64,000 nt of DNA, from positions 7,518 to 71,517 of the forward strand of contig JBKEHH010000015.1 of NCBI GenBank assembly GCA_046710535.1. The letters are read 5' to 3'. Positions 27,778 through 37,811 of this stretch are shown piece after piece. The notes under the pieces are model-generated. The model was given only the letters and a program-made list of their open reading frames with translations, ran no database searches and was not told the DNA's origin. Position numbers and translations under genes: made by a program. The DNA comes from CAWVSB01 sp046710535. GTDB lineage: Bacteria; Pseudomonadota; Gammaproteobacteria; Pseudomonadales; CAWVSB01. Numbering within the stretch: the stretch's first letter is position 1; the number at the start of each line of letters is the position of its first letter.

Positions 27778-28464
27778 ATGGCAAGAATTGGTGACAGCCT
27801 AAAAGGCAAGCGGGTGTTAATTACCCAGAGCGATGAGTTTATGGGGCCGATATTGTGCAAGGTCTTTGAAGAGCATGGCGCTATTGTCATTGCCGACCCA
27901 CGGCCAATGGCTCAGCCAAATATTGCCGAGCAGGTTATTAATGACGCCGGTGATGTTGATGTATTAATTGCTAACTTATCGGTGCCGGCGCCGGGCACGC
28001 CAGCAGAGCAAGTAACCGATGCAGAATGGCAGACGGTGTTTTCGCATCTTGTTGACCCTATGCCGCGCTTAATGCGCGCTTTACTGCCAATGATGAAAGC
28101 CAAAGGCGCTGGCAAGGTGGTGTTTATGGGTAGTGCTTCAGCCATGCGCGGTATGAAACGGTTTTCTACTTACAGCGCAGCGCGGGGTGCGCAGGTATCT
28201 TATGTACGAGCGGTAGGCGTAGAGGTTGCTAAAGATAATATTCAAGTCAATTTAATCGCCCAAAACTTTGTCGACAACCCAACTTATTTTCCGCCTGAGG
28301 TACAACAGCTGGAAGCGTTTCAAACGCGCCTAGCAAGAGAAGTACCTATTGGGCGCCTAGCAACCCCAGAAGAAGATGCATTATTTGCCGTATTTCTAGC
28401 ATCTAGCGAGGTTAACTTTTTCGTTGGCCAAAGTATTGCCTTTGCCGGTGGGTGGGTTAATTGA
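27778..28464 (+). CDS. Probable halohydrin dehalogenase (SDR-related, HheD/HheE-like)
   Basis: A 228-residue protein on the short-chain dehydrogenase scaffold whose signatures are those of halohydrin dehalogenases, which close vicinal haloalcohols to epoxides without cofactor. The dinucleotide-binding TGxxxGxG is replaced by T16-QSDE-F21-M-G23, fitting T-x4-F-x-G. The catalytic set is S119-x12-Y132-x3-R136, where ordinary SDRs have Lys. A loop NPTYFPPE corresponds to the halide-site loop. The start at ATG 27778 has GGAGG five bases upstream, rather than 10 codons earlier. Its TGA overlaps the start of the glycerophosphodiesterase gene (TGATG). Substrate and activity are inferred; a cofactorless SDR of another function is the alternative. 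Confidence 0.78.
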   Translation: MARIGDSLKGKRVLITQSDEFMGPILCKVFEEHGAIVIADPRPMAQPNIAEQVINDAGDVDVLIANLSVPAPGTPAEQVTDAEWQTVFSHLVDPMPRLMRALLPMMKAKGAGKVVFMGSASAMRGMKRFSTYSAARGAQVSYVRAVGVEVAKDNIQVNLIAQNFVDNPTYFPPEVQQLEAFQTRLAREVPIGRLATPEEDALFAVFLASSEVNFFVGQSIAFAGGWVN

Positions 28465-29195
28465 TGATTGTTGTAGGCCACCGCGGGGCAGCAGGCGAAG
28501 CGCCAGAAAATACTATTGCAGGTTTCCGTCATGCTATCGACCGAGGTGTGCGCTATCTAGAGTTTGACTTACGCCTGTCTAGCGACAATGAGATTGTGAT
28601 TGTGCACGATGAGACAATCGATCGCACTTGCTACGTTACCGGCAGAGTTGATTCTTTGTCAGTGAAAGAGCTGGCAAAACTTGATGGCAGAAAAAGTGGT
28701 CCGCCATGGTCAACTAAAACAGATACTGGTATTGCCAGCTTAGCTAAGGTGTTAGAAAAAACACCTGAAATAAAGCTGTATCAGTTTGAGGTTAAGTCTG
28801 CGCCTAGTGATGTGTTGGCAGAAATAGCTAAGCAATTAGCGACACTGTTTCCGACTAAAGCATCTGCTAAGAAAATTGTCGTCACCTCGTTTGATACCAA
28901 AATGCATAAGCTAATGAAAATCCATGCACCTTATATTGCGCTGGGTTTGGTCAGTGAAATGCAAGGCTGTTTAGCCCAAGCGCAAGAACTAAAATGCGAC
29001 TATTTAATTATTGGCAGCAAAATTTGTACCCCAAATTTGGTTAGCAGAGCGCATAAGCAAAACATTCAGGTGTCGGTATGGACGGTGAATGAGTTAGCCA
29101 CCATTGAAAAACTTCATGTCATGGGGGTGGACAGTATTGTCACTGATTATCCGTCGATGGCGATTCCTTTCGTAGGCAAACTACAGCGCGAATAA
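28464..29195 (+). CDS. ugpQ: Glycerophosphodiester phosphodiesterase
   Basis: Cytoplasmic GDPD-type enzyme of 243 residues (no signal peptide), cleaving glycerophosphodiesters to glycerol 3-phosphate and an alcohol. The catalytic set is visible: HRGAAGEAPENT near the start, EFDLRLSSDNEIVIVHDETIDR, and the C-terminal VWTVNEL and GVDSIVTDYP. I start at the ATG overlapping the preceding stop by one base. Context suggests co-transcription with the halohydrin-dehalogenase-like gene and the amidohydrolase. Confidence 0.92.
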   Translation: MIVVGHRGAAGEAPENTIAGFRHAIDRGVRYLEFDLRLSSDNEIVIVHDETIDRTCYVTGRVDSLSVKELAKLDGRKSGPPWSTKTDTGIASLAKVLEKTPEIKLYQFEVKSAPSDVLAEIAKQLATLFPTKASAKKIVVTSFDTKMHKLMKIHAPYIALGLVSEMQGCLAQAQELKCDYLIIGSKICTPNLVSRAHKQNIQVSVWTVNELATIEKLHVMGVDSIVTDYPSMAIPFVGKLQRE

Positions 29196-29206
29196 TAAGG
29201 CTGCTT

Positions 29207-30708
29207 ATGATAATTAAAAAAACAATAATATTTACCCTCGCCTTTTCTTTTTGTAGTGCTGGCTGGGCCCAGCAATCAATAGACTTAGTGTTGCAAGGCG
29301 GCCGAGTTATCGACCCTGAAACAGGTTTTATGCTATTGCTAACGTTGGCATCAGCGCTGGTAATATAGTTGCTGTATCAAAACAGCCGCTAGTAGGCAGT
29401 GCCATAATTGATGTAAGCGGCAAGGTGGTTACCCCAGGATTTATTGATTTACACACTCATAGTCCAACTGAGCTAGGGCAGTATTACCAAGCATTTGACG
29501 GTATAACCACTGCGTTGGAACTAGAGCTCGGTGCTTTCCCCGTTACGCGCTATGGTGAACACATCAGCATCAAGCCAATGATTAATTTTGGCGCGTCAGT
29601 TGGTTATATCCCTATTCGTGGCTTGGTTATGCAGGGCGTAGTGCAGGTAGATATGGCAAGTTCCCCCAGTATTACCGGCTGGCGTGGATTTAAAACCTTA
29701 GTAAAAAGTTTATATAGCGATCCGCGCGATACCTTTACTAGACAGGCATCGCTTGGCGAGATTGAAGAGATTCGAGTATTGCTTAACAGTGGCCTCGACA
29801 GTGGTGGTTTGGGTATTGGTTTAGCGCTTGATTACATTAGCGAGGCAGTAAGTGAGGCCGAACTTAATATGATTTTTGATGTGGCGGGTTCCAGGCAAGT
29901 GCCAATATTTGTGCATGTACGCCGCGGTATCAATGGTGACCCAGCAGGCTTGCGAGAAGTAATAGCGCAAGCAAAAAGAGCCGGTGCTAGCGTGCATATT
30001 TGCCATATAACTCATAATGCGATGAAGAATATTGATTTGTTTTTGGCAGAAATCAACCAAGCGAAAATAGATGGAGTGGATATCTCCACCGAGGTGCTGC
30101 CTTACAACGCAGGTTCGGCGTTAATTTCCTCGGCGGTATTTGGCCGCGACTGGCAGGCCATATTTAATATTACCTATAGTGATGTTGAGTGGCCGGCTAC
30201 CGGCGAGCGCTTTACTCAGCAAAGTTGGGAGCAGCGGCGTAAACAAGAGCCTGATGGAGTGGTAGTCCATCACTATGTGAAAGAGAGCTGGACTCAAACT
30301 GCCATTAAAGATCCATCAGTAATGATAGTGAGCGACTTAGTGCCAATGCTGTCGTTGGATAAAAATGTGGCGCCGCATAATGGCGCGTTTACTAAAATTA
30401 TTGGCCAGTATGTACGCGATGAAAAACTACTAACCTTGTCACAAGCTTTGAGCCGGATGACTTTAATGCCAGCGCAGCGACTAGAAGAAATAGCGCCCGC
30501 ATTTAAACGCAAAGGCCGTATTCAAGTTGGTATGGATGCTGACATTACCGTTTTTGATGCCGATAAAATAGCTAGCCAAGCAAGCTATCAAAACGCTTAT
30601 CAAGAGGCGACGGGATTAGATTATGTAATTGTCGCTGGTCAGCCAATTATTGCTAAGGGTAAGTTAGTGAAAGCTGTGTATCCCGGTGAGCGATTGTTAA
30701 CGCAGTAA
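29207..30708 (+). pseudogene. D-aminoacylase-type amidohydrolase, frameshifted
   Basis: N-acyl-D-amino-acid deacylase family gene with one frameshift. ATG 29207 starts a signal peptide (IIFTLAFSFCSAGWAQ) followed by IDLVLQGGRVIDPETGF. The frame then breaks in the run GGTTTTATG at 29325-29332. The next frame continues AIANVGISAGNIVAVSKQPL and on through GFIDLHTHSPTE to the end at 30708. Restoring one base in the T-run would give an intact protein of about 500 residues. Metal-site motif HTH, the downstream HICHITH-type His and the final DADITVFD are present. It would be a periplasmic hydrolase. Either a true null or a homopolymer sequencing error. Confidence 0.85.
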
Positions 30709-30710
30709 AA

Positions 30711-31400
30711 CTACTGCTGATGTATATGTACATCGCGCTGTGGGAATGGAATTGATATTCCTTGGGCGTCGAAGGCAAGCTTAATGGCTTCATGGGCATT
30801 AAAATAAACCGGCCAGTAATTGTCTGACTCACACCAAGGTCTCACTGTTAGTTCGATAGCGCTGTCACCGTGGCCACTAACAAAAATGTCTGGAGCAGGG
30901 TCTTGCAGCACGTTGGTGTCTGATGCTAATACATCGCTGATAACTTGCTTCACCTTTAATATGTCGTCACCATAGCCAATACCAAATGTCATGTCGACAC
31001 GACGGGTTGATTCAATAAAGACATTTTTCACGCAGCCGTTAGACAAATTGCCGTTAGGAATAATCACCCGCTGGTTGTCTAGAGTTTTTAATATAGTGTT
31101 GAAAATTTGAATTTCTTGAACTACGCCAACATAGCCTTGGGCGTCTATAACGTCGCCAGCTTTAAATGGCTTGAATAACAAAATCAAGATGCCGCCAGCG
31201 AAGTTAGCTAGGCTGCCTTGCAGTGCTAAACCAATGGCTAAGCCTGCTGCACCTAATAAAGCGATTAACGACGCAGTCTGAATGCCGATCATTGAGGCAA
31301 AGATAATTAACACTAATGCCTTAACCAGAATGTTAGCCATACTGTGTAAAAAAGACGCTAAGGTTGGCTCGGTAGAGCTGCGTTTAACGGCTTTATCCAT
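30711..31400 (-). pseudogene. mscS: Mechanosensitive channel MscS, 5'-truncated
   Basis: C-terminal four fifths of a small-conductance mechanosensitive channel. The pore-lining helix TM3 is seen (LGAAGLAIGLALQGSLANFAGG), then the beta domain (FKAGDVIDAQGYVGVVQEI) and the C-terminal vestibule. Family-like sequence continues upstream of ATG 31400 (LIGWWVANRVVGL) to about 31439 and then stops abruptly, so TM1 and most of TM2 are missing. MscS is normally about 280 residues. The break coincides with the start of a truncated MFS gene on the other strand. A 229-residue product from ATG 31400 could not form a normal channel. Confidence 0.85.
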
Positions 31401-31417
31401 TAACCCGACGACACGGT

Positions 31418-32260
31418 TTGCTACCCACCAACCGATTAGTTGGTTATGTTGGTGGCGCTTATTTGGTGCAATGGTTTGATTGGCGCGTTGCCTTCGTGGT
31501 TGTCGGCTTGCCAGGCGTATTGTTAGCTATTTTATTAAGACTGACAGTTTTGGAACCATCCAGAGGGTTTTCTGAAGCGCGAAGTGATACCGAAGAAACC
31601 TCATTCAAGGAAGTGTTAGCCTTGCTGTGGTCACGGAAAGCGTTCCGGCACCTATCATTTGCCTGCGCTCTCCACGCTTTTGTGACCTATGGCGTTGGTA
31701 ACTTTATGGTAATTTTCTTGAGCCGGGTCCACGATATGCCAACCATTGATATTGGTAAATACTATGGGCTGGTCGCGGGCATAGGCGGGTTGGCAGGAAC
31801 ACTGGCAGGTGGTTGGCTCTCTGACACAATGGCCAACAAAACCAATAATAAAAACTGGTATATCTGGATACCCTTTATCTCGACCATAGCCGCAATCCCC
31901 TTTGCGTTGGTCACTTTTCTAGTAATGGACAATGGCATGTCTGCAACACTGTCGTGGGTTATACCCGTATTTTTCGGCGGTTTCTATCTTGCTCCCTGTA
32001 TTGCAGTGACCCATGGCATGGTTGGGCTGCGCATTAGGGCATTATCATCGGCGGTATTGTTCTTTGTGCTTAATTTAATTGGGCTGGGATTAGGTTCCAT
32101 TCTGACGGGGTGGGCTGCAGATATGTTGGAGCCAAAGTATGCAACTGACGCCATTCGCTATGCGTTGTCGCTAACCATTATGGTCAAAGTGTGGTGCGCT
32201 TTTCACTATTACATGTGCACGCGCACCCTCAAACACAGTTTGGATAATGCACCGGCATAG
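31418..32260 (+). pseudogene. MFS transporter, 5'-truncated (C-terminal half)
   Basis: About 275 residues of a major facilitator, resembling the spinster-like group: TM5/6 (VGGAYLVQWFDWRVAFVVVGLPG), the central loop (LEPSRGFSEARSDTEE), and TM7-TM12 ending MCTRTLKHSL. Full proteins have about 430 residues, so the first four helices are absent. The homology begins near 31441, exactly where the opposing mscS loses its 5' end. The only upstream start is TTG at 31418, which reads through mscS-derived DNA. Non-functional. Confidence 0.85.
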
Positions 32261-32295
32261 CCGAAACACTTAGCCTGATGCTATAGAAAATTAAG

Positions 32296-32310
32296 GGGCG
32301 GACTCCGCCC
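32296..32310. terminator. Hairpin between converging MFS remnant and GST gene
   Basis: A perfect 6-bp stem GGGCGG/CCGCCC with a 3-base loop. On the minus strand it is followed by a T-rich stretch (CTTAATTTTC), so it suits termination of the GST transcript. Confidence 0.55.
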
Positions 32311-32327
32311 ATTGATTCAACTAATGC

Positions 32328-32939
32328 CTAGGCACCGACACTTGCACGCTCGCTGACTCGCTTATACCACGCCGCTATATTCTTATTATTTTCATTTAGC
32401 GGCTGTCCTACTTGACTACCAAACTCCAAAAATACAAACAAGAGAATGTCAGCAAGAGTAAAACGATCGCCACAGATGTAGTTTTTCCCTTCCATCAGCC
32501 CATCCAACCATGTCACTTTCTCTTGTGCCAAAGCTTTTAAATCGTCGGCAGCCTGCGGAAGAAGTCGCATGCGATCTTTGAATATCGCCTCTCCTTCAGC
32601 ATATCTAAATGCATTGACCAAATTTTCTAAAATACCGTGATCAATTCTTCGTACCCACATTCTGGTTTCTGCACGCTGCGCAGGCGACGTTCCAATTAAC
32701 TCCGATGGCCCAGTGACTTCGTCAAGATACTCGCAAATTGCGGTAATTTCCGAAATAATCTCCCCACTATCTATCTGTAAAGCGGGTAATTGGCCTGCAG
32801 GATTGAGTTTCAAATACTCGTCCCGACGGTTCTCTGCAGCCATCAGATCGACTTCGTGTAGTTCAAGATCGGCTTCACATTCGACTGCGAACATACGAAC
32901 TACTTTTGGGTTAGGTCCCATTGAATTGAATAACTTCAT
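32328..32939 (-). CDS. Glutathione S-transferase family protein
   Basis: A 203-residue GST. The N-terminal thioredoxin fold (1-77) ends in NPAGQLPALQIDSGEIISEITAICEYL, where the cis-Pro (LPAL) and the Ser after Glu that bind glutathione are visible. The all-helical domain follows, with FTLADILLFVFL, the family's capping motif. The N-terminal catalytic residue is likely a Ser (NSMGPNP). Cytosolic conjugation or detoxification; substrate unknown. TAATG joins a short upstream peptide frame to its start. Confidence 0.92.
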   Translation of the reverse strand: MKLFNSMGPNPKVVRMFAVECEADLELHEVDLMAAENRRDEYLKLNPAGQLPALQIDSGEIISEITAICEYLDEVTGPSELIGTSPAQRAETRMWVRRIDHGILENLVNAFRYAEGEAIFKDRMRLLPQAADDLKALAQEKVTWLDGLMEGKNYICGDRFTLADILLFVFLEFGSQVGQPLNENNKNIAAWYKRVSERASVGA

Positions 32940-33167
32940 TATGATTTTTCCTTGGTCAGTTTAATACCAGTAATGCCATCGCTAATTGAACGCCATAAGT
33001 CATGCCAGCTCGGCCCCTTTGTCTATTAACCCTTGCTGATTTTCCATGCTATTACTCCCTGTTGTTATTTATACGTCGATTATTGTTTATGTTTGCGCTA
33101 AAAAAAGGAAAAGCTGCCAGCTTAGTTAACTCGGCTAGCACTATTAAAGGTGTTGTGGCCGTTGCGG

Positions 33168-34298
33168 CTAGGCTAAAACTTTATCTAAAGCGACGGCCAG
33201 GTTATTCACAGTACGGTCAATATCAGCCAGCTTATCTAGGCCAAATAGACCGATACGGAATGTTTGGTAATCATCGGGCTCGTCACATTTTAATGGCACG
33301 CCAGCAGCAATTTGAAGACCTTCTGCCATGAATTTTTTGCCATTTTGAATATCGCCTTCACTGGTGTAGCTAACTACAACGCCAGGCGCCTCAAAGCCTT
33401 CAGCTGCAACGCTAGCAATACCTTTACTTGTTAGTAGCTCGCGCACTCGGCGGCCTAGCTCTAGTTGGGCCTGCTTTATGTTGTCAAAACCGAATACTTC
33501 GGTTTCTTTAATGGTGTCACGAAACTGCTTTAGCGCATCAGTTGGCATAGTGGCATGGTAGGCGTGGCCACCGTTTTCATAGGCTTGCATAATTTGCAGC
33601 CATTTTTTTAGATCGCAAGCAAAGCTAGTGCTAGTGGTATCTTCGATCTCACTTAGCGCTTTTTCACTAAGCATAACTAATGCGCTACAAGGTGACGCGC
33701 TCCAGCCTTTTTGGGGTGCGCTAATTAATATATCGACACCGCAGGCCTTCATGTCTACCCATACAGTGCCAGAGGCAATACAGTCCAAAACGAATATGCC
33801 ACCAACTGAATGCACGGCGTCGCTCACTTGGCGAAGATAGTCATCAGGTAAAATTATGCCTGCCGATGTTTCTACATGGGGGGCAAATACAATTGCTGGT
33901 TTTTCAGCCTTAATTGTTGCCACTACGTCTGCTATTGCGGCGGGGGCAAATGCAGCGGTTTTCTCAGTGCTTTGTTTTTTTGCCTTCATCACTATGGTTT
34001 CACTAGCGATGCTGCCCATATCTAAAATTTGGCTCCAGCGAAAACTAAACCAGCCATTGCGAAGCACTAAGCACTTTTTGTCATTGGCAAATTGTCTGGC
34101 AACCGCTTCCATGCCATAGGTGCCGCTACCGGGAACGACAACAACTGCTGCGCTGTTATAGACACCCTTTAGGGTTGCAGAGATATCGTTTATCACCCCT
34201 TGAAAGTCTTGCGACATATGGTTTAACGAACGGTCAGTAAATACAACCGAGTATTCAAGTAGTCCGTTAGGATCAATATTGGGTAGTAAGCCTGGCAT
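33168..34298 (-). CDS. Class V aminotransferase (alanine-glyoxylate/serine-pyruvate type)
   Basis: PLP-dependent aminotransferase of 376 residues. The Schiff-base lysine is K197 in SAPQKGWS, and the pyridine-N-binding Asp is D172 in LDCIASG. The N-terminal PGSGTYGMEA and the closing FRIGLFGLD are typical of the class V alanine-glyoxylate/serine-pyruvate branch. Which amino donor it uses cannot be read. Monocistronic; a short stem with a T-run (near 33110-33135 on the minus strand) could terminate it. Confidence 0.9.
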   Translation of the reverse strand: MPGLLPNIDPNGLLEYSVVFTDRSLNHMSQDFQGVINDISATLKGVYNSAAVVVVPGSGTYGMEAVARQFANDKKCLVLRNGWFSFRWSQILDMGSIASETIVMKAKKQSTEKTAAFAPAAIADVVATIKAEKPAIVFAPHVETSAGIILPDDYLRQVSDAVHSVGGIFVLDCIASGTVWVDMKACGVDILISAPQKGWSASPCSALVMLSEKALSEIEDTTSTSFACDLKKWLQIMQAYENGGHAYHATMPTDALKQFRDTIKETEVFGFDNIKQAQLELGRRVRELLTSKGIASVAAEGFEAPGVVVSYTSEGDIQNGKKFMAEGLQIAAGVPLKCDEPDDYQTFRIGLFGLDKLADIDRTVNNLAVALDKVLA

Positions 34299-34721
34299 AG
34301 TTAATTCTCACTAGGTGGTCAATTAGGCGGCGGATGTTAGCGGATACTGCTTACGCAATCTATTTAAAGACGCTGAAAATAAAAATTAGCCGAATTCTTT
34401 GGCGCGCTATTTGTGTGCCTGCGCCTGCTTAAAATGATGTCAGTAGCCTTGTCATCTCGATTGCAGACCGTTAACCGCGCGGTTTGGATAGTAAAGCATA
34501 GTTTTTGCATCATATTAATGCGTGAAATAAAGTAACATTTTCAAGTAGGCCATCATGGTGCGTGGGCGCACACCGATAGTGCATAAATTTGTTACAAAAC
34601 AATTACTTACAAAATAAAATATTATCAATAAACTATTGATTTTTAAATATAATGAGCTACTCTCAACTTGTTCGTTACATAAGGTAACGTTTTAAGCAGG
34701 TTTTAACTTGGAGAAGATGCT

Positions 34722-35021
34722 ATGAAAGCTATTGTTATCGCAGCCTTATTGGCGGCAGCCCCCTTGTCTCACGCTGGTTGCAGTGAGTTTTTTGAACTAG
34801 ATGAGCCCGCAATAGTTAGCGGCGCACAATCTACCTTGGCTGAAATGACAGCGCTGAGAACTGAAGTTGTGGATTATGTTGAAACAGGTGAGTCGTATGT
34901 CGCTTGCTCAGGTGCTCCTGATTTCTATAAAAACTATATTATAGAGAAGCTAGAAAAAGTAGCGCAGAGCTTCAACGCTGAAATAACATATTCAATTGAT
35001 GATGCTGCTATAGCTCGCTAA
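34722..35021 (+). CDS. Small secreted protein of unknown function
   Basis: A 99-residue product with a clear signal peptide (MKAIVIAALLAAAPLSHA). The mature part of about 81 residues is acidic, with two Cys (in GCSEFF and VACSGAP) that may pair in the periplasm. GGAG lies 7 bases before the ATG. I recognise no family. The 423 bases upstream (34299-34721) are AT-rich and contain no other gene; they probably hold its promoter. Upstream of plsB, on the same strand, but separated by 218 bases with a 7-bp hairpin (CTGCCAG/CTGGCAG). Confidence 0.7.
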   Translation: MKAIVIAALLAAAPLSHAGCSEFFELDEPAIVSGAQSTLAEMTALRTEVVDYVETGESYVACSGAPDFYKNYIIEKLEKVAQSFNAEITYSIDDAAIAR

Positions 35022-35239
35022 TATTGTTTATTCGAACCGGTATAGCGATAACAATATCACCGGTCTGTTACTAAGCTAATAACCCGCTAAAAACTGCCAG
35101 TTCTGGCAGCTTACAACTCCCCAAAAACATTTTTAATAAGTAATTAAGCATTCTGATATCAGAGTATAATTACGCTCGTGTTATATTAAGGCCATATAAA
35201 AAGCACGACATTAGCCAGCTAAATAGGGCTTGGAACCGG

Positions 35240-37696
35240 ATGTTTATGAATTTTATTCGAGATTTTTTTAGTCGCGTATTACAAACCATTTTATTTTGGT
35301 GGGTGAAGGTGGGCGATAACCCCCATAACACCGATATTGAAGTGCTTAAAAACGCCCCTAAGCTTATTTACGTATTAGAGTATGAGTCATTAAGTGACGC
35401 GCTGGTGTTGGACCAGCAATGTCGTAAGCTTGGCCTTCCTTCCATTTTTAAGCGTGATAGCTATTTAGCTGGCGTCAGTGTTCAGCCGTTGTTGACGGTT
35501 AAGCGCGGTAAGTCATTGTTTGGCCCTAAGCCTGACGCAATTATTGGCCGTATTAAGTCAATTTTAGATTATCTAGCTGCAAACCCGAATGAAGATGTGC
35601 TGTTAGTGCCTGCGGCCCTTTACTGGGGTAGAGCGGCAGAAAATAATACAAATCCCATTAAGGCGATTTTTAGCTCTAACTGGACCATGGTGGGTCGATT
35701 TACAAAAGTGCTTACTGTTATTCTTAACGGTCGCAATACGTTTTTTGAACTTAACGACCCGGTGTCGTTAAGGCTGCTGTTGGGCGAAGAGATAAACTCA
35801 AATGTTGCCTCAAGAAAAGTTGCCAGATTAATAAGAGTGCACTTTAGGCGAGTACGCGCCGCAGTTATCGGCCCCGACATGTCACATAAGCGCTTATTAC
35901 TAGACCGCGTTTTAACCTCAGACTATGTGCGCCGAGTGATTAAAGAGCAGGCCGAAGAGCAAGGTGTGCAACTTAAAGATGTGCAGCTGCTAGCTCGCAA
36001 AAACGCTGAAGCCATCGCCGCTGATGTATCTAATAACGCCATCCGATTCCTAAGCGCCATAATGTCGTGGGTGTGGAATAGGTTGTATCAAGGCATTCGG
36101 ATGAATGGCATTGAACAAGTGCGTGAGCTAGCGCGTGACAATGCCATTGTGTACGCGCCGTGTCATCGCAGCCATATAGACTACCTACTAATGAGCTATT
36201 TGCTGTATCACAACGGCCTTAACGTGCCGCATATCGCTGCCGGGGAAAATATTAACATGCCCGTCGTAGGCCTCTTGCTGCGTCGTTGTGGTGCGTTTTA
36301 TATTCGTCGCCGTTTTGGTGGGGACAGAATTTATACCGCTGTTTTTCATGAATATTTACATGCTGTATTCACCAGCGGCTTTCCGGTTGAATATTTTGTT
36401 GAAGGCGGACGCTCGCGCACTGGCAGAATGTTAAAGCCCGCCACCGGTATTTTGTCGATGACGGTTACAAGTCATCTACGTGACAATAAAAAACCTATTG
36501 TGATTATTCCGGTATATATCGGTTATGAAAAAATATTTGAAGCAAGCTCATATAAAAATGAGCTAAAAGGTAAAGAGAAGAAAAAAGAAAATTTATTCGA
36601 TTTAGCTAAAACAGTACAAAAGCTCAATAATAATGGCGAGGTGTCGGTTAATTTTGGCGAAGCTATTCATCTTAATGACATGCTGGATGTTCATCAGCCA
36701 GCGTGGCGCGAAACCAAATATGAACTGTTTGATAAGCCCGAATGGCTGGCTAAGTTTGTCGCTAAGCTTTCGTTTGAGCTGGCGGCAAGGATAAACGGCG
36801 CAGCGGCGCTTAATCCAGTAAATTTGGTAGCCACGGCAATGCTTGCCACGCCACGCCAAGCAATCGATGGTCGCTTATTAGATCGTCATTTAAACATGCT
36901 TATCGATATTCAAAAATTCCAACCCTATAGTGATCGTATATCATTCCCTGAAGGCAGCAGCCAAAAATGGATTGAATACACCGAAAGCATGGAAAGCTTA
37001 AGTCATGTATCTCAGCCCCTTGGTGATATTTACGGTTTAAACAGTAAAAACGTTATTGCCATGTCTTACTACCGTAACAACATCCAGCATTTGTATATGG
37101 TGCCAGCGTTAGTGGCGGCATTAGTAGCACAGCGCGATGGCATTAGTCAGTACGAGTTAGAAGAAATTTTCGCCCGCATTTATCCGCATATAAGAAACGA
37201 GTTATTCTTGGCGGCAGATGTTGATCAGGCGCGCGAAGCAGTTGGCAGTTGGTTAAATTACTTTGCCGACAAAGGCTTACTTAATCACCAAGGCGATAAA
37301 TGGTTTGCCATTGATAAAGCCTTATCAAGCCGGCTAGAGTTAGAGCTGTTGGTTAGTATTGTGCTGCCAGCACTAGAAAGATACTTCGTTGGTCTTTCAA
37401 CCATGGTGCGTATTGGCAGTAACAAATGCACCAGCGAGGAGCTAGAAAAGCAGTCGCAATTGATGGCCCAGCGCCTGTCGTTACTTAACGGTTTAGATGC
37501 TCCTGAATTTTTTGATAAAACCTTGTTCCGCCGCTTTATCGAAGGTCTAGAAAAACAAGGTGAGATAACTATTAATGAAAAAGGCTTAATTGAATTCGAC
37601 ACAGTAATGGGCGAAATGGTATTTGAGGCCGATAAGATTTTACCGGCCGAGGTTGTTTATAATATTTCACAAGCCGCCGACTTTTCTTTAGGCTAG
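35240..37696 (+). CDS. plsB: Glycerol-3-phosphate 1-O-acyltransferase
   Basis: Inner-membrane-bound acyltransferase making 1-acyl-glycerol 3-phosphate, the first step of phospholipid synthesis. At 818 residues it is the normal PlsB size. The catalytic HxxxxD is H309-RSHI-D314, followed by the conserved GAFYIRRRFGGD, FVEGGRSRTGR and PVYIGYE blocks. The N-terminus begins MFMNFIRDFF; either of the first two Met could be used. Transcribed alone. Confidence 0.96.
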   Translation: MFMNFIRDFFSRVLQTILFWWVKVGDNPHNTDIEVLKNAPKLIYVLEYESLSDALVLDQQCRKLGLPSIFKRDSYLAGVSVQPLLTVKRGKSLFGPKPDAIIGRIKSILDYLAANPNEDVLLVPAALYWGRAAENNTNPIKAIFSSNWTMVGRFTKVLTVILNGRNTFFELNDPVSLRLLLGEEINSNVASRKVARLIRVHFRRVRAAVIGPDMSHKRLLLDRVLTSDYVRRVIKEQAEEQGVQLKDVQLLARKNAEAIAADVSNNAIRFLSAIMSWVWNRLYQGIRMNGIEQVRELARDNAIVYAPCHRSHIDYLLMSYLLYHNGLNVPHIAAGENINMPVVGLLLRRCGAFYIRRRFGGDRIYTAVFHEYLHAVFTSGFPVEYFVEGGRSRTGRMLKPATGILSMTVTSHLRDNKKPIVIIPVYIGYEKIFEASSYKNELKGKEKKKENLFDLAKTVQKLNNNGEVSVNFGEAIHLNDMLDVHQPAWRETKYELFDKPEWLAKFVAKLSFELAARINGAAALNPVNLVATAMLATPRQAIDGRLLDRHLNMLIDIQKFQPYSDRISFPEGSSQKWIEYTESMESLSHVSQPLGDIYGLNSKNVIAMSYYRNNIQHLYMVPALVAALVAQRDGISQYELEEIFARIYPHIRNELFLAADVDQAREAVGSWLNYFADKGLLNHQGDKWFAIDKALSSRLELELLVSIVLPALERYFVGLSTMVRIGSNKCTSEELEKQSQLMAQRLSLLNGLDAPEFFDKTLFRRFIEGLEKQGEITINEKGLIEFDTVMGEMVFEADKILPAEVVYNISQAADFSLG

Positions 37697-37811
37697 TCCA
37701 TGCTTTGGCAGTTAAGTGGCAGTCAAAGTGTTTGTACTAGGTCATGGTTTCGGGCGGCGCTCCGTATTAATCTGTAAGTGTGGTTAATAGTTAATTTTGG
37801 AGAATGACCTA

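Noticed and set aside
29821..30060. Minus-strand frame inside the amidohydrolase
   Set aside because: It is antisense to strongly conserved amidohydrolase sequence and has no family resemblance.
33000..33047. Mini-frame MENQQGLIDKGAELA with a good ribosome site upstream of the GST gene
   Set aside because: Only 15 codons. A frameshift in GGGG would extend it to about 35 codons ending at the GST start, but no family supports it, so I did not list it as a gene.
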